Source of the DNA: Bacteroides sp. GM023
GTDB lineage: Bacteria > Bacteroidota > Bacteroidia > Bacteroidales > Bacteroidaceae
Direction of reading: 5' to 3'
DNA length: 64,000 nt
NCBI RefSeq assembly: GCF_014750685.1
Contig: NZ_JAAXGE010000001.1
Span: 248,001-312,000, forward strand
This document shows, in pieces, positions 50,607-61,108 of this stretch (position 1 is its first letter; each line of letters begins with the position of its first letter). The position numbers and the translations under genes are program-made. The notes beneath the pieces were generated by a model. That model had not been told where the DNA came from and made no database searches. It saw only the letters and a list, made by a program, of their open reading frames with translations.

Positions 50607-53600
50607 ATGAAAAGAAAGAAGCTTATGAAAAAACAAAGCTACTTTGTTGTTCTTCTGATGCTGCTCCTATTATTCCCTTCAGGAGCATTTGCACAGCAAC
50701 AAATGATTAAAGGACAGGTGGTGGACGATAAGGGGGAAACCGTTATCGGTGCTACAGTCATGGTAAAAGGAGGGCAAGAAGGCGCCATTACCGATATTGA
50801 CGGAAATTTCTCCGTGAGAGGTAAAGTCGGAAGCACGTTGACCATTTCTTATGTAGGTTTTATTCCTCTCGAAGTGAAAGTGACGAAATTGGAAGGCAAC
50901 CGTTTCGTTCTCAAAGAAGATTCTAAAGTACTTGATGAAGTTGTCGTAGTAGGTATGGGCAAGCAGAAACGTAACACGATAACGGCTGCCGTAGCTACTG
51001 TGAAGTCCGACGCAATTGTTAATCGTCCGGTAACCGACCTGACCAGTGCCCTGCAAGGTAATGTGGCCGGTTTGAACTTTGCTTCGGATGCCGCGGCAGA
51101 TGGTGTCGGTGGTGAAACCGGTGCTGAAATCAAGTTCAATATCCGTGGAGTCGGTTCTATCAATGGCGGTGAACCTTACGTATTGGTGGACGGTGTGGAA
51201 CAGAGCATGCAAAATGTGAATCCTGCCGATATTGAAACGATCAGCGTTTTGAAAGATGCTTCTGCATCGGCAGTTTACGGTGCGCGTGCTGCTTATGGTG
51301 TGGTATTAGTTACTACCAAAAGCGGACGGAAAGAAAAGACACGCGTCACTTATCGCGGAACGGTTGGTTTCAGTTCTCCTATTAATATGCCACAAATGAT
51401 GAATTCATTGGAATATGCGAACTATTGTAATCAACGTGATGTGAATATGGGACGTACAGCGCAGATTTCCAATGCTACCATTGAAAAGATTAAAGGATTT
51501 ATGGCTAACCCGTATTCGGCAGAGTTTCCCGGTATCGGCCCGAACCAGGCAGGCGATGGCTGGGCGGCATCCGATAATGTTCAGTATGGCAATACGGATT
51601 GGTTTGATTATTATTTCAAAGACCGTGCTATCCGTCATTCGCATAACCTGAGTGTACAGGGTGGTGGAGAAAAAGCCACTTACTATGTAGGTTTGGGATA
51701 TACTTATCAGGAAGGTTTGATGGATCAGGTGCAGGATGACTTGAAGAAGTATAATATTAACACGAAGTTTTCAATTACGGCAACCGACTGGTTGAAATTC
51801 CACTTCAACAATAACGCGACGGTGAACATCATCAATCGTCCGATGGCTAATCAGACTATCTTTTATGGTACGATAGCGAATACGGCCCCCACTCGTGTCA
51901 CTCACTTACCTATAGAACAGACAGAGTTTTCTACACCCACCTGGAATGAACAGCTTTATCTGAAAAAATCGAATTACAATCAGAATCGTATTTCGGATGC
52001 GCTGTCTTTCTCTGCTATTATCACTCCGCTGAAAGGCTGGGACATTATGGGAGAGATGAAAGCTCGTCTCGATGTCGAAAATAATAGTTTTAAACTGAAG
52101 AAAAGCAATCATGCATTACCTAACGGACAGATAATAGAAACTTCAGGAAACCGTCAGGGGTATCAATATCCGGGTATGAGATGGCAGAATACACGTTTCG
52201 GCTCATTGACACGGGGTAGCGCATTCAATTACTACTTGTCTCCCAGTGTCTCCAGTACCTATATGAATCAATGGGGCGATCATGAATTTAAAGCGATGGC
52301 AGGTTATCAGATGGAACTTCAGGAAAACTCCAGCGAATATATGTACAAGGATGGAATGTTAAGTGAAGATACCTATTCATTCGATAATGCCGACGGAACC
52401 ATCTATGCAGGAGAAGCACGTACCCATTGGGCTACCATGGGATTCTACGCTCGTATGAACTGGAATTATCAGAATACTTATTTTCTGGAACTTAGCGGAC
52501 GTTATGACGGCTCATCCCGTTTTGCACCGGGACATCGTTGGGGATTTTTCCCCTCTTTCTCTGCCGGCTATGACATTGCCCGTACCAACTATTTTATGAA
52601 CTTGAATATGCCTGTATCACAGTTGAAGGTACGTGTATCCTACGGACGTTTGGGAAACCAGAATGGTGCCGGACTATATGATTACTTGGGAATGATGACT
52701 CTTGATCCGAATAATGTGAACGCATGGTTGCTTCCGGGCGGTGATGGGATTAGTAAAGGTACTATTTCACTGACTCCGAAAATGATTAGCCCCTATATCA
52801 CATGGGAAAAAGTGGACACAGCTAACTTTGGTTTGGATCTTATGTTGCTGAAAAATCGTTTATCCGTAACGTTTGACATCTACCAACGTACGACAAAAGA
52901 TATGATCGGTCCTGCAGAAGCTATTCCGGCAGTCAGTGGTATTATTCCGGATGACCGTGCAAAAATTAATAATGCGACTCTGCGTAACCGTGGTTGGGAA
53001 CTTTCTGTTAATTGGCAGGATAAGTTGAAATGTGGTTTCAGCTATGGAATAGGATTCAATTTATTCAATTACAAGGCCGTTATTACAAAGTACAACAATC
53101 CCGAAGGTATTATCTACAATAACCACACAGGTTTGGATCGCAACAAAGGTTATTACGAAGGAATGGACCTGGGTGAAATTTGGGGGTTTGTGGCAGATGA
53201 CCTGTTTATGACCAATCAGGAAATTGATTCATATCTCAACAGCAAAGACCTGTCTTTCTTCAAGAACGATAATCTTTGGCAGGTAGGTGATTTGAAATAT
53301 TTGGATACGAATCGTGATGGAAAGGTAGACCCGGGAAAAGGAACTTTGGAAGATCATGGTGACTTGAAGGTAATTGGTAATGCTACCCCAAAGTATTCAT
53401 TTGGTATTAACTTGAATGTGGGCTATAAAGGATTCTCTGTTTCTACATTATTCCAGGGCGTGGCTAAACGTGATTTCGCTTTGGCAGGAAGTACTTATCT
53501 CTTTGGTGGAAAGAACTTCTTCAAAGAACATCTCGATTATTTCAGCCCGTCAAATCCGGATGGGTATCTTCCTCGCCTGACAGACCCCAAGACAATAGAT

Positions 53601-53936
53601 TATAATACAAATATTGGTTATAATACGAGCCGCTATTTGGTGAATGCCGCCTATATGCGTATGAAGAACCTGACAGTGTCTTATACATTCGATAAGAAAC
53701 TCCTGAAAGCTATGCGACTGGAAAATTTGAGAGTATATTTCACGTGTGACAATCTGTTTACTATTACTAAGCTGCCTAAAGCCTTTGACCCCGAAACACT
53801 AAATCAGGTAAATACTTGGGCAGGTGGTAGTAATGCAACCGCTCCGGGACTTACTTCCGCAGCCAACGAAAATGGTAATGGTAAAGTGTATCCGATGAAC
53901 AGAAATTTTGTATTTGGTCTTGATTTCACATTTTAA
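50607..53936 (+). CDS. SusC-like TonB-dependent transporter (host-glycan locus)
   Basis: 1109 residues. The signal peptide ends GAFAQ (about residue 30); a second in-frame ATG at 50625 would also leave a full signal peptide. Carboxypeptidase-regulatory-like domain (about 35-110, IKGQVVDDKGETVIGATV). SusC signature DEVVVVGMGKQKRNTITAAV. Plug with GARAAYGVVLVTT. Barrel ending NFVFGLDFTF. No STN domain, so control is by a hybrid regulator or similar rather than ECF sigma. Its SusD partner starts 12 bases later, followed by GH16, a glycan-binding protein, a sulfatase, GH20 and GH2 genes. The cargo is therefore probably a sulfated N-acetyllactosamine-type host glycan such as mucin O-glycan fragments (inference from enzymes). 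Confidence 0.95.
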   Translation: MKRKKLMKKQSYFVVLLMLLLLFPSGAFAQQQMIKGQVVDDKGETVIGATVMVKGGQEGAITDIDGNFSVRGKVGSTLTISYVGFIPLEVKVTKLEGNRFVLKEDSKVLDEVVVVGMGKQKRNTITAAVATVKSDAIVNRPVTDLTSALQGNVAGLNFASDAAADGVGGETGAEIKFNIRGVGSINGGEPYVLVDGVEQSMQNVNPADIETISVLKDASASAVYGARAAYGVVLVTTKSGRKEKTRVTYRGTVGFSSPINMPQMMNSLEYANYCNQRDVNMGRTAQISNATIEKIKGFMANPYSAEFPGIGPNQAGDGWAASDNVQYGNTDWFDYYFKDRAIRHSHNLSVQGGGEKATYYVGLGYTYQEGLMDQVQDDLKKYNINTKFSITATDWLKFHFNNNATVNIINRPMANQTIFYGTIANTAPTRVTHLPIEQTEFSTPTWNEQLYLKKSNYNQNRISDALSFSAIITPLKGWDIMGEMKARLDVENNSFKLKKSNHALPNGQIIETSGNRQGYQYPGMRWQNTRFGSLTRGSAFNYYLSPSVSSTYMNQWGDHEFKAMAGYQMELQENSSEYMYKDGMLSEDTYSFDNADGTIYAGEARTHWATMGFYARMNWNYQNTYFLELSGRYDGSSRFAPGHRWGFFPSFSAGYDIARTNYFMNLNMPVSQLKVRVSYGRLGNQNGAGLYDYLGMMTLDPNNVNAWLLPGGDGISKGTISLTPKMISPYITWEKVDTANFGLDLMLLKNRLSVTFDIYQRTTKDMIGPAEAIPAVSGIIPDDRAKINNATLRNRGWELSVNWQDKLKCGFSYGIGFNLFNYKAVITKYNNPEGIIYNNHTGLDRNKGYYEGMDLGEIWGFVADDLFMTNQEIDSYLNSKDLSFFKNDNLWQVGDLKYLDTNRDGKVDPGKGTLEDHGDLKVIGNATPKYSFGINLNVGYKGFSVSTLFQGVAKRDFALAGSTYLFGGKNFFKEHLDYFSPSNPDGYLPRLTDPKTIDYNTNIGYNTSRYLVNAAYMRMKNLTVSYTFDKKLLKAMRLENLRVYFTCDNLFTITKLPKAFDPETLNQVNTWAGGSNATAPGLTSAANENGNGKVYPMNRNFVFGLDFTF

Positions 53937-53948
53937 TAACAGAGAAGT

Positions 53949-55754
53949 ATGAAACGATTTTATTTATATATAGTATTGATGGCAGGTCTTGGAACATTTG
54001 TTTCTTCTTGTTCCGATTTCTTGGACCGCGAGCCGCTGACCGCTCCGAACAACGAATCGTTCCTGTCGGGGGAGGCGCAGGTACGGGGATATATCAATGG
54101 TCTTTATACAGCCCTTCCGTCATTGGCGAAATTCGGCATGGGAGTGCGTGGAGAAGAAAAGAACAGTGACAATATCCTTTCCGAAATTTACAACAAGCGC
54201 CTGAATGGTGAGGAAACCTTGTTCTCCAGCAGTGAAAGTTGGGAAATCGGTTATAAGAACCTGCGTAATGTGAACTATTTCTTTCACTATTACTTGGTAC
54301 CCGAAGATTTGGAAACTGAAGAAGTGAAGTCATTCAAAGGTGAAGCTTATTTTTTGAGAGCTTACTGGCATTTCATTCAGTTGAAGAAGTTTGGTAATAT
54401 ACCTATTATGGATGGCTTTTGGGATGAACACGCTACAATAGCCGGTTTGCAGATACCACAGAAAGACCGTGGGGAAGTAGCCAAGTTTATTCTGGAAGAT
54501 TTGGACAAGGCAGAGAAACTATTATTCGATAGAAGTAAGTATAGTGGTTTGCGTATTTGCAAAGAAGCGGCTATGTTACTTGCTATGCAGGTTGCCCTAT
54601 ACGAAGGATCATGGGAGAAATACCACAAGAATGATGAGTTTGCAGCCGCTACCGATCAATCCGCCTATTTCTTCGGAGAAGTATTAAGATGGGGAAATAT
54701 GCTCTTTAAACAAGGGATAAAAATAAATTCCAAAGAAACGAGTAGTAGTATACTTAGTCCGGGAGATGCCTATGGGCGTCTATTCAATCAGAGAGATTAT
54801 TCCGATGTTTCAGAAGTGCTGTTTTGGAGAAAATACTCGATAACTGACGGTGTGTTTCATGCACTGTCCGGTCTGCTGGGTGGAGGAGTTGTTGACCAGG
54901 ATGGACCTGCCGGTATAGCAGGAGAGTTGGTGAACACCTATTTGTATGCTGACGGAACACCTGTTGATCCGAATGATAGCAAGTTTAAAGATTTCAATGA
55001 AACTTTCAAGAATAGAGATTTGCGTCTTACTGAAACTATTATGAGCAGCGGATATAAGTTTAAATCTACTGCCAAAGGCTCTCGTCCGATGAAAGTGGAA
55101 GATATCTCTAGCGGCGATAAGAAGATTAATCCTCCTTTCCTTGCCGGTGATGGTAGCGCAAAAAATGTGACAGGATACCATATCCGTTTGGGGGTAGATA
55201 CTACTTATGTTTCGGGCGATAGCGAAACAGGACTTGTGATTATGCGTTACGCCGATGCGTTGTTGAGTTATGCTGAAGCTGCCGAAGAACTGGGTAAGTG
55301 TGATGATGACGTACTCAACAAGACATTGAAACCTCTGCGTGAACGTGCTGGAGTGACTTTTGTAACACCTGTTAAAGACCCTAATTTTACGGATTATGGC
55401 TATGCACTGACTCCCGTAATGCAGGAAATCCGTCGTGAACGTCGTGTTGAACTCGCTTTGCAGGGTTATCGTTTGGATGACCTGATGCGTTGGGCAGCCG
55501 ATAAGGTAATTGTTGGCAAACGCGGCAGGGGAGCATACCTGGGGCATGATGGAGTCCTGTACAAATCGTTTTCTGAAGATCAGAAAGAAGCGTTAGCAAA
55601 AGTTTTGGTAGATGGTAATGGCTGGATGGATCCTTTGCAGGAGATGATACCGGGTGGTTACCAGTTCAATCCGAAAAGAGATTATTTGCTGCCTATCCCA
55701 CCAAGTGAACTGGAACTGAATAAGCAAATGAAACAGAATCCGGGTTGGAAATAA
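53949..55754 (+). CDS. SusD/RagB-family lipoprotein (host-glycan locus)
   Basis: 601 residues. Lipobox FVSSC (Cys21), then SDFLDREPLTAPN. SusD motifs: KGEAYFLRAYWHFIQLKKFGNIPI (in part), and near the C-terminus EIRRERRVELALQGYRLDDLMRW. It partners the transporter encoded 12 bases upstream in catching host-glycan fragments at the surface. The following GH16 gene starts 34 bases downstream, in line with one long operon. Confidence 0.95.
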   Translation: MKRFYLYIVLMAGLGTFVSSCSDFLDREPLTAPNNESFLSGEAQVRGYINGLYTALPSLAKFGMGVRGEEKNSDNILSEIYNKRLNGEETLFSSSESWEIGYKNLRNVNYFFHYYLVPEDLETEEVKSFKGEAYFLRAYWHFIQLKKFGNIPIMDGFWDEHATIAGLQIPQKDRGEVAKFILEDLDKAEKLLFDRSKYSGLRICKEAAMLLAMQVALYEGSWEKYHKNDEFAAATDQSAYFFGEVLRWGNMLFKQGIKINSKETSSSILSPGDAYGRLFNQRDYSDVSEVLFWRKYSITDGVFHALSGLLGGGVVDQDGPAGIAGELVNTYLYADGTPVDPNDSKFKDFNETFKNRDLRLTETIMSSGYKFKSTAKGSRPMKVEDISSGDKKINPPFLAGDGSAKNVTGYHIRLGVDTTYVSGDSETGLVIMRYADALLSYAEAAEELGKCDDDVLNKTLKPLRERAGVTFVTPVKDPNFTDYGYALTPVMQEIRRERRVELALQGYRLDDLMRWAADKVIVGKRGRGAYLGHDGVLYKSFSEDQKEALAKVLVDGNGWMDPLQEMIPGGYQFNPKRDYLLPIPPSELELNKQMKQNPGWK

Positions 55755-55788
55755 TAAGATGTTACAGACTCTATAAAAGATATAGTAT

Positions 55789-57717
55789 ATGAAAAAGATT
55801 TTAGAATGGACATATTTGTGGATGCTGCTCTTACTGGTAGTAGTGAGTATGTCAGGATGTTCTGACGATGATAATGTAAGCCCGTTGGCAGAACCTGTAC
55901 CGTTGAAAATGACATTGAACAGTACGGATTTGGTAATGGGAGAGGTACTGGAAATCACTTTCGATGTGACAGGGACGGAAGAAGGGAAGAAAGCAATGAA
56001 CGAAGATTTGAATATCAGATTGAGCGCTACTACGGATAAAGGAGCAGTGGATCAATTAGTGTTCGACGATTTTCCTTCAGTAGTAACCTTGAGCAAAGGC
56101 GAAGCAACTAAAAAGATTCAGATTCCTGTAAAGAAGGAAGGGCTCAACAGGGAACGTTCCGTTGAAATATCAGCTTTTGCCCGTGGATACAGAATGTCGG
56201 GTGCTTTACAGATTGTGACTGTAAGCGATTATCATTACTCCAAAGTATCCCTGAAGAACAATGCCGATAACACGGTGAAAGAAGGACAGACTTTTGTATT
56301 GGTAGCTTCCGTTAATACAACGTTGAAAGATGACCTGACTATTACGATTATTCCTAAAGCCGGAGAAGAGGAACGTTACGAGAATCTTCCTTCAGAACTG
56401 GTTATTCCTGCCGGAACGAACTCGATAGAAAGTGAACCGGTCACCATGAAAAAGGATGTGAACACGACCGAAGATGAAGAACTCACACTAGACCTTGCTA
56501 CTGTTCCTGTTATGAGCCGTTATCCTTTGCAGGCAACGAAGTTGACTATAACGAAGATTGATATCCATAAGAACATGGGCAGTGAAGTGAGAGATGAACG
56601 TTGGCTGTATGAGGATGCCGACCAATTATTTGTTTCTCCAAAGAACGAAGCTGCCATTAAAACCTGGGGACAGACCAATTATGTAGTTATGAAAGAAGGA
56701 GACCCTCATCCGAATAGCGGTAAAGTACTTCCCGATGGTAAGTGGAAATTCTTCCGTGCGTATGAGTTCCATAAGATTTCTACGTGCCTGGCAACGAAAG
56801 AAAGTAATGATAAAACCTATGTCAGCAATGAATATCCTTTAGGTTTTGCCGATCAGAATACGGCAGCGGTAGAAACTGCCGGTTCCGTAGATAATGCCAA
56901 ATACGCATGGGTGACAGATGAAGGATACTTGAGAATGATTTCATTGAAGGAGCGGACTCCGGGTAACAACGGTACTAAAGACTTCGGTACTTCTGCCTTC
57001 TACTCCTGTAAGTTTATGAGAGGGAACGTAAACAGTCCTACTTGGGCTTCATCAAATATCCGTATCTATCCGGGAATGCGTATTGAAACACGTGCACGTA
57101 TCCGTGGAGCGGAAAATAGCGGAATGTTACCGGGTATTTGGTTGCAGGGTAACGAACAAGTGGGCGGTGACTCTCAATGGAATGTCTGGCCGGACTTTGG
57201 AGAAATAGATGTGATGGAGAATAATACGAAACATGGGAATCTTAGCTATCGCAGGTCTGCGGAACAAACTTTCCATATTGGAAATACAGCTCCCGGAACA
57301 GGGGGAAGCCAGCATTGGAATCCTACTATTGCCGTTACGGATATTGCAGGCACGATAGACCAGTTCCAAATTTATTGGATGGAATGGGTAGATAATCAAA
57401 CGGTTCGCATGGGAGTCAATGGTAAGACAACAATTACTATAACCGAAGAACAGGCGAAGAGCAAAGGTGCCCGATGGCCGTTTACGGATAAAGTAAACTC
57501 CGAAGGACTCTATTACATCCTGACAATGATGTTTCTTGGCAAACAGGCTCCGGATTATCCTTCTATGGAAATGAGTTATCTGACAGCAAGAAATATGTTG
57601 AAGAATAATCCGAACGCACTTATTCCGCGTATGGAGATAGACTGGGTACGTTTCTATACAGACGACACTTATTCCGATCATGACATGCCGTATAGGAAAG
57701 ACTTGATCCTTTATTAA
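55789..57717 (+). CDS. GH16 endo-acting glycoside hydrolase, surface lipoprotein
   Basis: 642 residues. Lipobox SMSGC (Cys24) followed by SDDD, an acidic stretch like the Bacteroides lipoprotein surface-export signal. Two Calx-beta/Ig-like modules (about 40-265) precede the GH16 jelly roll (about 300-640). The catalytic block is EIDVMEN with nucleophile Glu472, Asp474 and acid/base Glu477. Supporting GH16 features are GIWLQGN just before and DWVRFY at the end. It cleaves internal beta-linkages by retention. Lying in a locus with Ser-type sulfatase, GH20 and GH2, it fits the endo-O-glycanase type of GH16 described for gut Bacteroides that start mucin breakdown; porphyranase or laminarinase activity is less likely from context. 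Specificity is inference. Confidence 0.9.
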   Translation: MKKILEWTYLWMLLLLVVVSMSGCSDDDNVSPLAEPVPLKMTLNSTDLVMGEVLEITFDVTGTEEGKKAMNEDLNIRLSATTDKGAVDQLVFDDFPSVVTLSKGEATKKIQIPVKKEGLNRERSVEISAFARGYRMSGALQIVTVSDYHYSKVSLKNNADNTVKEGQTFVLVASVNTTLKDDLTITIIPKAGEEERYENLPSELVIPAGTNSIESEPVTMKKDVNTTEDEELTLDLATVPVMSRYPLQATKLTITKIDIHKNMGSEVRDERWLYEDADQLFVSPKNEAAIKTWGQTNYVVMKEGDPHPNSGKVLPDGKWKFFRAYEFHKISTCLATKESNDKTYVSNEYPLGFADQNTAAVETAGSVDNAKYAWVTDEGYLRMISLKERTPGNNGTKDFGTSAFYSCKFMRGNVNSPTWASSNIRIYPGMRIETRARIRGAENSGMLPGIWLQGNEQVGGDSQWNVWPDFGEIDVMENNTKHGNLSYRRSAEQTFHIGNTAPGTGGSQHWNPTIAVTDIAGTIDQFQIYWMEWVDNQTVRMGVNGKTTITITEEQAKSKGARWPFTDKVNSEGLYYILTMMFLGKQAPDYPSMEMSYLTARNMLKNNPNALIPRMEIDWVRFYTDDTYSDHDMPYRKDLILY

Positions 57718-57756
57718 TAAACAGAATAAATAAACCTTTTTAATTAAGATAAGATT

Positions 57757-59106
57757 ATGAAACTGAAATCAATTTTATGTGCAGTGTTTGCGGCAACTTT
57801 ATTAGGTAGTTGTAGCTATGATGACGGAGATTTATGGGATGCAGTCAATGGACAGGAAGAGAGAATTTCCGCATTAGAGAAATGGCAAAAGACGGTCGTT
57901 GAGCAACTGAATTCTCTGCAGGGAATTATTACTGCTACAGATTATATTACTGATGTAGAGAAAGTAACAAAAGAAGATGGAACCGAAGGTTATAAAATAT
58001 CTTTCCTTCACGCAGCACCCATTACGCTGTTCTATAACAAGGACGGTGAAGTAAGCGGTACAAATGAAGAAAGTATCGGCGTAGACAAAGGAGATGATGG
58101 CAAATGGTACTGGACGCTGGGTGGCGAACCTTTACAGATAGATGGCAAGACTGTGTATGTGAATAGTGGAGACGACATCAAGATGGAAACCAATCAGGAT
58201 GGTTCTACTAAATTGACTATCGGCGATAATACGGTGACCATACCGGCATATCCGGTAGCTCATCCTGTGACGGGTGTTACTCAATCGGGTAATATTGTTA
58301 CCATCACATTGAATGGCGGAGCAACGATAGAACTTCCGAAATATATCAATTGGAGTGGCTATTTATCAGCGGAATACAGTAAAGAGACTGCCGGAGAAGA
58401 AATCTATTCGATAATACTTCCCGAAGGTTGTATTATGAGAATGTTGGATACAAATCCTTCCAACTGGACGATAGGAGTGACAGGCTCGGGCAATAATACT
58501 AAATTGAGAGTTGTGTATCCGGTTACCGGAGAAGCTACCGTAGCTTTCTTGCTTTCGGATGGGGAAACACAATCGGTGATTAAGACTGTTACATTCAAGG
58601 CAGCAACAGACCCGGGAATCCAGTGGACTGCTATAGAATATACGGGGGCAGCTATTGTCATACCGGACGGTGCATCCAGTATAAAAGTGACAGGAACATG
58701 CTCCGGTGCTCCAGACTTTAGAGATCATATTGCTACTCCTTTGAAAACAGCAAGTGGCGTAGTAAACATTGATTTATCAGAATTGGTATATAGCGCTGCT
58801 ATTCCTGCAAATGCGTTTTATATAAATCTTCCTGGTATTCCCGAGAAAGATAAGAATACATCTATTGAAACGATCATCCTTCCCAAAGGAACTATCAATA
58901 TATTCAATCTTGCATTTAAGAATTGCGTTGCTTTAAAAAGTGTCACAATTTTGTCGACTGCTACTATAGGATACAATGCGACAGCTTTTGAAGGTTGTGA
59001 TGCTTTGGAATCTATCTTTGTTGCAACAGATAAAGTGGAGGCATATAAGACAGGTTGGAGCGTATTGGCAGATAAGATTAAGCCGATTCCTGAATCAGGA
59101 GAATAG
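57757..59106 (+). CDS. Surface glycan-binding lipoprotein, DUF4988 with C-terminal LRR_5-like end
   Basis: 449 residues. Lipobox LLGSC (Cys19), then SYDDGDLWD. A short coiled-coil (about 30-60, ERISALEKWQKTVVEQL) and a DUF4988-type beta domain (about 60-175, VTKEDGTEGYKISF) follow. The central Ig-like part (about 175-300) leads to a BspA-type leucine-rich-repeat remnant (about 375-430; IETIILPKGTINIFNLAFKNC in part, then LKSVTIL). It takes the position of SusE/SusF-type proteins, after susD and the GH16 gene, and likely helps hold the glycan at the surface. No enzyme motifs are seen. The 405-base gap after it contains a 22-bp repeat array and the promoter of the next gene. Confidence 0.85.
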   Translation: MKLKSILCAVFAATLLGSCSYDDGDLWDAVNGQEERISALEKWQKTVVEQLNSLQGIITATDYITDVEKVTKEDGTEGYKISFLHAAPITLFYNKDGEVSGTNEESIGVDKGDDGKWYWTLGGEPLQIDGKTVYVNSGDDIKMETNQDGSTKLTIGDNTVTIPAYPVAHPVTGVTQSGNIVTITLNGGATIELPKYINWSGYLSAEYSKETAGEEIYSIILPEGCIMRMLDTNPSNWTIGVTGSGNNTKLRVVYPVTGEATVAFLLSDGETQSVIKTVTFKAATDPGIQWTAIEYTGAAIVIPDGASSIKVTGTCSGAPDFRDHIATPLKTASGVVNIDLSELVYSAAIPANAFYINLPGIPEKDKNTSIETIILPKGTINIFNLAFKNCVALKSVTILSTATIGYNATAFEGCDALESIFVATDKVEAYKTGWSVLADKIKPIPESGE

Positions 59107-59129
59107 GAGTCGTATCTGAAATAAACCTC

Positions 59130-59357
59130 TTAGGCAGTTTTATTTCATCGCCTACCTATCCGGATGTATTTCATTAGGCTTTTTTACTTCGTATGACTAT
59201 AGTCTCCCTTGCGGATGACTATAGTTATGCGCAAGGGAGACTATAGTTGTCTTTGCGAATAACTATAGTTATACGAAGTAATAATAGGCAATCAAAATAG
59301 TCTAATTAGGCAATACTAGAAGTCCGATTAGCGTCAAAACTATATATGGACTACTAT
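59130..59357. repeat. Degenerate 22-bp-period repeat array with four ACTATAGT palindromes
   Basis: The 8-bp palindrome ACTATAGT occurs at 59196, 59218, 59240 and 59262, each exactly 22 bp apart. In the same register, TTAGGC starts at 59130, 59174 and 59306, ATAGGC at 59284, TTAGCG at 59328 and ACTACTAT at 59350. Units at 59130 and 59174 agree at 15 of 22 positions. Overlaid on this are two dyads: an 18-bp perfect inverted repeat (59196-59213 with 59230-59247) and a 19-of-20 inverted repeat (59184-59203 with 59262-59281), with centres 11 bp apart, half the period. No open frame crosses it. Confidence 0.85.
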
Positions 59358-59474
59358 TGATTCAAAACCGTACGAACATGAACGATAGGTTATTTTTACC
59401 TGCTGATTCGTATAAATAATGAATATTGGAAATTAATTGGTTAATAGTGGAAGCCGGAATAGCTATCTTCTGAC

Positions 59475-59482
59475 TATCTTTG
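59475..59482 (+). promoter_or_regulatory. Promoter -7 box of the sulfatase gene
   Basis: TATCTTTG, 29 bases before ATG 59512. The sulfatase, GH20 and GH2 genes can thus be transcribed apart from susC-susD. Confidence 0.6.
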
Positions 59483-59511
59483 CCGCTACAACCTAATATA
59501 AAATTGAATAT

Positions 59512-61095
<1,584 letters not shown>

Positions 61096-61108
61096 CCCCT
61101 GAACAACA

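Noticed and set aside
59184..59281. CRISPR array or rho-independent terminator
   Set aside because: The repeated motif is only 8 bp with 14-bp spacers and no cas genes; the hairpins lack a T-tract and carry palindromes in fixed register.
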